A stretch of 6,233 nt of DNA from Microcaldota archaeon (GTDB lineage Archaea; Micrarchaeota; Micrarchaeia; Norongarragalinales; Norongarragalinaceae), in the NCBI GenBank assembly GCA_016214445.1, contig JACROM010000002.1:1-6233 (forward strand). Reading direction: 5' to 3'. Position 1 is the stretch's first letter; each line of letters starts with the position of its first letter. A model generated the notes under the pieces. It saw nothing but the letters and a program-made list of their open reading frames with translations. It did no database searches and was not told the DNA's origin. The translations under genes were made by a program, and so were the position numbers. Of this stretch, positions 1 to 3,929 are shown piece by piece.

Positions 1-103
1 CATGAATGTTTCCAGCAGTTTTAGCGGGTGTTTTGTGAAGGAAACCTACCAACGAAAAAACCCGCCATTGGTAACCCTTGTCCCACAGCCGGATGTTGGG
101 TAG

Positions 104-114
104 GCTATAAAAAA
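104..114 (+). promoter_or_regulatory. TATA-box promoter of the tRNA-Ile gene
   Basis: The sequence CTATAAAAAA at about 105-114 is a strong archaeal TATA-like box. It lies about 40 nt before the mature 5' end of the tRNA at 150. With the usual TATA-to-start distance of about 25 nt, transcription would begin near 135 and leave a short 5' leader for RNase P to remove. This is inferred from spacing and the box itself. The preceding 1-100 region holds a loose inverted repeat (CCTACCAAC near 46-54 against GTTGGGTAGG at 95-104) but no gene I can support. Confidence 0.6.
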
Positions 115-149
115 GACGGCGTGCACTCTTCTTTCCCTGTTTTTCAGTT

Positions 150-321
150 GGGCTCGTAGCTTAGTCTGGTTGGAGCACTCGACTGATAGACCGCCCCTTT
201 CTTTTTCGAAAAGAAAGGTGCGGTCGTCCGCCAAAGAAAAAGAGTTTGGCTGGTCTTTCGGCCAGCAACTTCGGCGGCGTCAGAAATCGAGCGGTCGGGA
301 GTTCAAATCTCCCCGGGCCCA
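150..321 (+). tRNA. tRNA-Ile (anticodon GAU) interrupted by an intron
   Basis: All cloverleaf elements can be paired by eye. The acceptor stem is 150-156 with 314-320 (one G-T wobble). The D stem is 159-162 with 173-176. The anticodon stem CTCGA 178-182 pairs with TCGAG 287-291. The five-base variable loop is 292-296. The T stem GGGAG 297-301 pairs with CTCCC 309-313 around loop TTCAAAT. The discriminator base is A321, and CCA is not encoded. The anticodon GAT is at 185-187, so the tRNA decodes AUC/AUU isoleucine codons. Exon 1 is 150-188 and exon 2 is 286-321, giving a 75-nt mature tRNA whose sequence closely resembles euryarchaeal-type tRNA-Ile. The intron sits at the canonical 37/38 position. 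A second copy of the last 17 bases lies at 461-477. Confidence 0.95.
189..285 (+). other. Bulge-helix-bulge intron of tRNA-Ile, 97 nt
   Basis: Removing 189-285 gives a seven-base anticodon loop CTGATAA. Exon bases CTGA (183-186) pair with TCAG (280-283) to make the central 4-bp helix. The 3' bulge is AAA (284-286) and the 5' bulge is TAG (187-189), each cut after its second base. The intron-side helix is slightly irregular: CCGCC 191-195 pairs with GGCGG 273-277, leaving A190 opposite C278-G279, so this is a relaxed rather than strict motif. The intron body folds into two further hairpins, a 10-bp one (196-205 with 209-218, TCG loop) and a 7-bp one (249-255 with 260-266, TTTC loop). I saw no box C/D guide motifs or open reading frame worth calling. 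Removal would require the archaeal tRNA splicing endonuclease and RtcB ligase. Confidence 0.9.
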
Positions 322-323
322 TT

Positions 324-336
324 CCTTTGTTTTTTG
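324..336 (+). terminator. T-rich terminator after the tRNA
   Basis: A pyrimidine-rich run with six consecutive T (330-335, preceded by TTTG) begins five bases after the tRNA 3' end. Archaeal RNA polymerase stops at such T runs without needing a hairpin. A second, longer run (TTTTTTTT at 377-384) follows and may act as a backup. Confidence 0.55.
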
Positions 337-460
337 GTTCGCGAATCTACTTTGGGGGTTTGGGCGGCAGGTCGCATTTTTTTTGTTTGATTCGCGCGCT
401 AGACCGTTTTCTTTTGGTTAGGGCAGCTTTTCTTTTCTGAAAAGAAAAGATGACCGTGTG

Positions 461-477
461 AATCTCCCCGGGCCCAT
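461..477 (+). repeat. Direct repeat of the tRNA-Ile 3' end (17 bp)
   Basis: AATCTCCCCGGGCCCAT at 461-477 is identical to 306-322, which covers the end of the T loop, the 3' T-stem strand, the 3' acceptor strand and the discriminator A of tRNA-Ile. The copy is 155 bp downstream. Directly before it, 427-436 with 440-449 forms a hairpin (CTTTTCTTTT against AAAAGAAAAG) very similar to the first hairpin of the tRNA intron (196-218). Two readings are possible: a partial, decayed tandem copy of the tRNA gene, or an att-type repeat left by an element that integrated into the tRNA 3' end. No integrase is visible between the repeats, so any element is gone. The similar hairpin favours a partial tRNA gene copy. 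Confidence 0.75.
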
Positions 478-488
478 GTTTTTTCTTT

Positions 489-638
489 TCATCTCAAGCA
501 AGCAGGCTTCGGCCATTTCGTGGAGTTCTTGTGGTAGCGGATGCACTCGCAGCACATCCCGTGGCGCGGGCAGTCCGTCTCTGGGCAGGGGCAGTCCTTC
601 TCGTTTATGGCTCTGTTAGGGCAACTTTTTCTTTCCAT
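489..638 (-). CDS. Small Cys-rich protein, DUF6485-like (49 aa)
   Basis: Reading the minus strand from ATG at 638 to TGA at 489-491 gives 49 residues with eight cysteines. The core reads CPCPETDCPRHGMCCEC, followed by IRYHKN and a PACLR end. The CxCxxxxCxxHGxCCxC...YH...PAC pattern matches, from memory, the short DUF6485 proteins seen in bacteria and archaea, whose function is unknown. The Cys/His spacing suggests a metal site, probably zinc or Fe-S, in a cytosolic protein without signal peptide or membrane segment. The start is supported by GGTGGA at 642-647, a good archaeal Shine-Dalgarno sequence four bases away. It lies 27 nt after the stop of the HTH-CBS regulator on the same strand, so the two probably share a transcript. 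Confidence is high that it is a real gene and moderate on the family. Confidence 0.8.
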   Translation of the reverse strand: MERKSCPNRAINEKDCPCPETDCPRHGMCCECIRYHKNSTKWPKPACLR

Positions 639-641
639 TTG

Positions 642-647
642 TCCACC
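642..647 (-). promoter_or_regulatory. Ribosome-binding site of the DUF6485-like gene
   Basis: The minus strand reads GGTGGACAAATG, placing a GGTGG core a few bases before the ATG at 638. It decides the start over an ATG eleven bases upstream that is in another frame and soon stops. Confidence 0.65.
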
Positions 648-665
648 ATTTCTTTCAAATCGTTT

Positions 666-1220
666 TCAAACCAGCTTGAGCAGGTCCGCTTTGGTTATTA
701 TGCCTACAACTTTGCCCTTCTTCCTCACCAAAACCGCGAAGTGGTAGTTAAGGAGGGAGGAGATTGCCGGTAATGGGGTTTCAGGGGCTATTATGGGGAA
801 GCTTTCGGACATCACTTCCTCCACTTTTTTCTCCGACAGCTCCTCAACAGGAGTTCCCTCGGTTATGTTGTCGAGAATGGTCTTGTCCGATATGCTCCCT
901 ATGGGATGCGATTCGTCGAATACAGGCAATTGGGAGAAGTCCTTCTGCTTCATCAGCTTCAGCACTTTTCCAACTGTGTCGGTTTTCTTGACGTGCTCCA
1001 CTGTTTTGCTCATTATCTGTTCAGCTGTCTTGACGGTCTTCCGCTCTATTCGTTCGAGCGCGTCGAAGATTTTCACGGTGTTAGAGTAGGACGGGTCGAG
1101 GTTGTCGGACTCGATTTTCGCTATCAGGGACTGCGAAACTCCCGCCTCGTTGGCGAGCTGCGACTGGGTAAGGCTAAGCCTTTTCCGTCTGGTCTTTATT
1201 TCCTGCGTTGTGGGCAACAT
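666..1220 (-). CDS. XRE-family HTH transcriptional regulator with C-terminal CBS pair (COG3620-like)
   Basis: This 184-residue protein has an N-terminal helix-turn-helix of the Cro/XRE type at about residues 5-58, with LTQSQLANEAGVSQSLIAKI as helices 2-3. Two CBS domains follow at about 67-120 (AEQIMSK...IGSISDKTIL) and 133-184 (VEEVMSES...VVGIITKADLL). The same architecture is known in archaea as predicted regulators of COG3620. CBS pairs bind adenosyl ligands such as AMP, ATP or SAM and change the activity of the attached domain. The protein should be cytosolic and DNA-binding, probably a dimer. The ATG at 1218-1220 has no clear Shine-Dalgarno sequence before it, so it may be leaderless or have a short leader. 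It is transcribed away from metK, which begins 167 bp away, and leads into the small Cys-rich gene. Ligand and targets are not visible in the sequence; control of metK or of itself is my inference. Confidence 0.9.
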   Translation of the reverse strand: MLPTTQEIKTRRKRLSLTQSQLANEAGVSQSLIAKIESDNLDPSYSNTVKIFDALERIERKTVKTAEQIMSKTVEHVKKTDTVGKVLKLMKQKDFSQLPVFDESHPIGSISDKTILDNITEGTPVEELSEKKVEEVMSESFPIIAPETPLPAISSLLNYHFAVLVRKKGKVVGIITKADLLKLV

Positions 1221-1279
1221 TTTTTTTGTTCTTTGTGTGGGGAAAGGTGGGTCAAACCAAACCCTTGACTGACTATGTG

Positions 1280-1290
1280 AGTATAATACT
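1280..1290. promoter_or_regulatory. Candidate operator palindrome
   Basis: AGTATAATACT has perfect 5-bp arms around one central base. Its position 60 bp before the HTH-CBS start and about 100 bp before metK fits an operator for a dimeric XRE-type regulator. It could equally be just a TATA-like element. The evidence is symmetry and position only. Confidence 0.3.
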
Positions 1291-1375
1291 TTCAGGCCCT
1301 TTTTATTCTTATCGGAATATTCTTTTCAGGTAGTTTTTTTAATGCCAGTGCGCATAATCAAAGAAAAACTATTGC

Positions 1376-1380
1376 GAGGT
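1376..1380 (+). promoter_or_regulatory. Ribosome-binding site of metK
   Basis: GAGGT lies seven bases before the ATG at 1388 and matches the 16S anti-Shine-Dalgarno sequence. It supports translation from 1388, upstream of the intron, rather than from the GTG (1466) or ATG (1469) that follow the in-frame TGA. Confidence 0.7.
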
Positions 1381-1387
1381 TTGTTTT

Positions 1388-3790
1388 ATGGGAAAGTTTT
1401 TCTTCACGTCGGAGTCTGTTACTGAAGGTCACCCGGACAAAATCATTGGTTGAACGTTTCAGCCGGTGATGTCTAAAATCTGTGACCAGGTCAGCGACGC
1501 GATTCTTGACGACTTGTTGAGGCAGGACCCGAACTCGCGCGTGGCGGTTGAGTGCCTTACCACTACCGGCATGATCATGGTTGCGGGCGAGGTTACCACC
1601 TCGGCGTACTGCGACGTGCAGGGCGTTGTAAGGAAGACCCTTGGGGAAATCGGCTACACCAACCCGGAGTACGGGCTTGATTCCAAGGATTGTGCTGTTT
1701 TAACGAGCATCCACGAGCAGAGTCAGAACATCGCGGTCGGCGTGGACTCTTCCGAAAGCCACGAGCAGGGGGCGGGCGACCAGGGCTGTTTGCGGAAAGG
1801 AACGTTGGTCAGAACAAAAAATGGTTTTAAGAAAATTGAGGAAATTATCCCCGGAGAGTTTGTGGTTACTCCCGTTGGGCCCAAGAAGGTTTTAAATTCA
1901 AAACCGACCGGCAGGAAAAAACTCGTTGAAGTAGTTCTTTCCAATGGTATGCGCCTTGAATGTACGCCAGATCATCGTGTCTTGTGCTATAGCCGTGACG
2001 GAAAAACGTACTGGAAAGCAGCCGGTAAATTGAAGTCAAACGATTTTGCCTGTGTTTTGAAGCCTTCAGACTATTTTACTGACGAATGTGTGCGTTCTGA
2101 TGTCGACCGTGAACAGTTTTATACGAAATATAATCATACTGTGTTTGGGCCGGCAGAGCTTGTGTTGGACGAGGGAATCGGCTACGTGTCAGGAGAGTTA
2201 ATTGGAGACGGTTACGTTAATCAGCCTAATTTGATGGAAATTTCATTCGGAAACAATCTTGTTCATGTACCTGCCGTCAGGAACATTGTCGAACAGCAGA
2301 TGCCCGGCCAGTGGCGGGTCGTAAAAAACAAGGATAATGTCAGTCTAAAAATCGATTCCGTCCTAGTTAGGCGGCATTTCGAGAACTTTGGCTTGTTAAG
2401 AAACAAGGCGCCTGGGAAACGTACCCCTGCCGCCATATTCACTTCGCCGCGCAATGTTATAGGCGCTTATCTGAGAGGCTTGTTTGATAGCGACGGGACG
2501 GTGGTAATCAATACCGGGAGAAACAAGTCTAATGCGAGAATACGCCTTTGTTCGTCTTCTTTAGAGCTTTTACGTGAAACTCAATTGCTTCTCAACGACT
2601 TCGGTGTGAAAGCAGTTATTCTCTTTAATAGACCTCGCGGGACTCCGGTAGGAAAGGATTCACGTTACAAGTCAAATTATGATAACTATGTCTTGAGCGT
2701 TGTTGGCTTTGAGAGTTTCCAAAATTTTGCAAAGGAAATAGGCTTTCTTGACCCCGCTAAATCCGTCAAATTGTCTGACTTCGTGAGAAAAAATCTCCAT
2801 AAAAAGCCCAACTCGCGGGGTGTTTTCCTAGTGCCGCACCCAACAAAAAACGAATTAGTTGACGAGAAAAAACTTGCTTTGGATCTGCCTTTTGCAGTGG
2901 TTTCCGTCGAAGGTGTTTCGGAAAAAGGGCAAGACGACGTGTGCGATTTGGAGATTGAAGACATTCATTTGTTCTCGGGAAATGGCCTCATAGTCCATAA
3001 TTCCATGTTCGGTTTCGCGTGCAATGAAACGCCCGAACTGATGCCGCTGCCGATTTCGCTGGCGCACAAGCTGACTCGACGCCTGGCAGAGGTGCGGAAG
3101 AAAAACATTTTGGCGTGGGTGAGGCCGGACGGCAAGAGCCAGGTCACTGTCGAATACGTCGACGGGAAGCCAAAGCGTGTTGAAGCCGTTGTAATTGCGG
3201 TCCACCACAGCCCGGACGTTCCTGCTGAAAAGCTGAGAAGCGACGTGATTGAGCAGGTAATCAAGCCGGTTTGCGGCAAGTGGCTTGACTCGGACACGAA
3301 ATATTTTATCAACGCTACAGGCATTTTCGTTGTCGGCGGGCCTGAAGCGGACACCGGCCTTACCGGTCGCAAGATTATAGTGGACACTTACGGAGGTTAC
3401 GGGCGCCACGGAGGGGGCTCTTTTTCCGGCAAAGACGCAAGCAAGGTGGACCGCTCAGCAGCCTATATGGCGAGGCACGTTGCCAAGAACATAGTTGCTG
3501 CTGGTTTGGCCGAGAAATGCGAAGTCCAGCTCGCATATTCAATCGGCGTGGCGGAGCCTGTTTCGGTTTACGTCAACACTTTCGGCACCTCGAAAGCGGA
3601 CGAGGGAAAAATCTCGGAAGCAGTTAGGAAGGTTTTCCCTCTCAAGCCGAAGCAGATTATCGACTACCTCAAGCTGAAGAAGCCGATTTACAAGAAGACT
3701 GCAGCATACGGTCATTTCGGTCGTGAGGACCTGGACTTCACTTGGGAAAAAACCGATAAGGTTGCGGAGTTGAAGGCGGCTGTTGCGTAG
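1388..3790 (+). CDS. metK: S-adenosylmethionine synthetase (bacterial-type MetK) interrupted by an mRNA intron and an intein
   Basis: MetK joins methionine and ATP to make SAM in the cytosol. Exon 1 (1388-1440) encodes [14 protein letters not shown]. Exon 2 (1477-1786) continues [14 protein letters not shown] up to GAGDQG. The C-extein (3002-3787) starts [15 protein letters not shown] and holds [35 protein letters not shown] and the closing [14 protein letters not shown]. After removal of the 36-nt intron and the 405-residue intein the product is 383 residues, against 384 for E. coli MetK. All main signatures are present: HPDK, GAGDQG, the DTYGG loop and the GGG-FSGKD phosphate-binding loop. 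Oddities are [11 protein letters not shown] where TGRF is usual, GGYGRHGGG where GGMARHGGG is usual, and Ser where Ile/Leu usually follows GAGDQG. An unspliced mRNA would stop at TGA 1451 after 21 codons. Archaea normally use a different, highly divergent MAT family, so this gene was probably acquired from bacteria. Confidence 0.93.
1441..1476 (+). other. Predicted bulge-helix-bulge intron in metK mRNA (36 nt)
   Basis: The frame from ATG 1388 meets TGA at 1451-1453 inside an insertion between HPDK and ICDQVSD, two segments that are contiguous in MetK proteins. The RNA folds as follows: GGAC 1435-1438 pairs with GTCT 1471-1474 (one G-T wobble) as a 4-bp central helix; AAA 1439-1441 is the 5' bulge; AAA 1475-1477 is the 3' bulge; ATCATTGGTTGAA 1442-1454 pairs with TTCAGCCGGTGAT 1458-1470 (13 bp, three wobbles) around loop CGT. 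Cutting after the second base of each bulge removes exactly 1441-1476 and leaves GAC-AAA-ATC-TGT, that is D-K-I-C. Farther out, GGTCAC 1427-1432 can pair with GTGACC 1482-1487. A short direct repeat AAAATC (1439-1444 and 1475-1480) flanks the element. The endonuclease that processes the nearby tRNA would be the natural enzyme. Experimental proof is absent. Confidence 0.85.
1787..3001 (+). mobile_element. LAGLIDADG-type intein in MetK (405 residues)
   Basis: The intein begins at Cys1 ([13 protein letters not shown], block A) directly after GAGDQG and ends GLIVHN before Ser+1 of SMFGFA. Block B is LECTPDHRV at residues 58-65, with the T-x-x-H motif at Thr60 and His63. The homing endonuclease core has two dodecapeptide motifs, [12 protein letters not shown] (133-144, Asp141) and [12 protein letters not shown] (228-239, Asp236), so both catalytic acids are present. 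Block F is [14 protein letters not shown] (385-398) with His394. Penultimate His404 and terminal Asn405 complete block G. All residues for class 1 splicing are intact (Cys1, TxxH, HN, Ser+1), so it should splice itself out and ligate the exteins. Its base composition looks more A/T-rich than the exteins, which fits independent mobility. The insertion point is a conserved ATP-binding motif, typical for inteins. Confidence 0.95.
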
Positions 3791-3818
3791 GGAAGAGGGG
3801 GTCGAGGCGCAGGGCGTG

Positions 3819-3841
3819 CCAAGGGGGACGCTTCCCCCTGG
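3819..3841. repeat. G/C-rich hairpin after metK
   Basis: CCAAGGGGG (3819-3827) pairs with CCCCCTGG (3834-3841), one A bulged, around loop ACGCTT. It is a strong stem but is not followed by a T run, so it is a poor classical terminator. It sits immediately before the decayed MetK tail, and could be a dispersed palindromic repeat that inserted there. Whether it occurs elsewhere in the genome cannot be seen from this window. Confidence 0.5.
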
Positions 3842-3842
3842 G

Positions 3843-3899
3843 GCGACCTGGGAGAAGACGGACAGGGTGGAAGAGTTGAAGAGGCAACTTAGCGGTTGA
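3843..3899 (+). pseudogene. Remnant of a second metK 3' end
   Basis: In the frame ending at TGA 3897-3899 the sequence reads TWEKTDRVEELKRQLSG. This matches the C-terminus of the intact MetK just upstream ([16 protein letters not shown]) and the usual MetK ending. It is out of frame with metK and about 50 bp beyond its stop. Many base differences between the two copies fall at third codon positions, so the fragment looks like a diverged homologue that evolved under selection before it decayed, not a fresh duplication. It may be what is left of an older metK replaced by the present one through recombination. No start codon or upstream MetK sequence is recognisable; only about 17 codons survive. 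Confidence 0.75.
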
Positions 3900-3918
3900 A
3901 CGATTGGTTACGTTCTCG

Positions 3919-3929
3919 CATTTTTTATA
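3919..3929 (+). terminator. Probable metK terminator (T run)
   Basis: GCATTTTTTATA carries six consecutive T on the plus strand, right at the meeting point with the convergent TPR gene and after the MetK tail remnant. It is a plausible T-run terminator for metK transcripts; it is also part of the TPR gene's 3' end. Confidence 0.4.

Larger units (their letters stand above)
322..488. other. Intergenic region between the tRNA and the small Cys-rich gene
   Basis: I see no coding gene here on either strand; open frames in this stretch overlap the tRNA or lack a ribosome-binding site. It contains T-run terminators (330-335, 377-384), an 8-bp inverted repeat CGCGAATC 340-347 with GATTCGCG 389-396, a 10-bp A/T-rich hairpin at 427-449, and the duplicated tRNA 3' end at 461-477, itself followed by another T run at 479-484. 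The layout (hairpin, tRNA tail, T run) echoes the second half of the intact tRNA locus, so the region is best read as debris of a tandem duplication or of an integration event. Confidence 0.5.
1221..1387. promoter_or_regulatory. Divergent promoter region between the HTH-CBS gene and metK
   Basis: This A/T-rich 167-bp spacer must hold both promoters. On the minus strand, AATAAAAA at about 1301-1308 or TATTATAC at 1282-1289 could serve as TATA box for the HTH-CBS gene. On the plus strand T/A-rich stretches near 1333-1342 are possible for metK, but none is clearly better than the rest. A palindrome, AGTAT-A-ATACT at 1280-1290, lies close to the middle and is a candidate operator. Confidence 0.45.

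Noticed and set aside
1..3. CAT at the left edge as the ATG of a minus-strand gene leaving the window
   Set aside because: Only the start codon would be visible, with no Shine-Dalgarno sequence before it; it cannot be supported.
46..234. Minus-strand 62-codon frame
   Set aside because: It runs antisense through the tRNA exon and promoter and has no recognisable motif or ribosome-binding site.
189..285. Guide RNA or endonuclease hidden in the tRNA intron
   Set aside because: No box C/D pair or endonuclease-like frame could be found; 97 nt is too short for an endonuclease gene.
170..440. Plus-strand open frames over the tRNA and its downstream spacer
   Set aside because: They overlap the tRNA and its intron, are low-complexity and resemble no protein family.
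322..460. Integrated mobile element between the 17-bp tRNA-end repeats
   Set aside because: The 138 bp between them encode nothing; at most a scar remains, so no element is annotated.
1451..1453. TGA read as selenocysteine or another recoded residue
   Set aside because: Recoding would leave twelve extra residues inside the conserved HPDK-ICDQ active site. The BHB geometry explains the whole insertion exactly, so recoding is unnecessary.
2855..3409. Minus-strand 184-codon frame opposite the MetK C-extein
   Set aside because: It is a shadow of the strongly conserved MetK frame and has no family features of its own.
1466..3790. metK starting at GTG 1466 (MMSKICDQ...)
   Set aside because: It would lack the HPDK motif needed for catalysis, has no ribosome-binding site outside the intron hairpin, and ignores the perfect in-frame MetK N-terminus and GAGGT site at 1376-1390.
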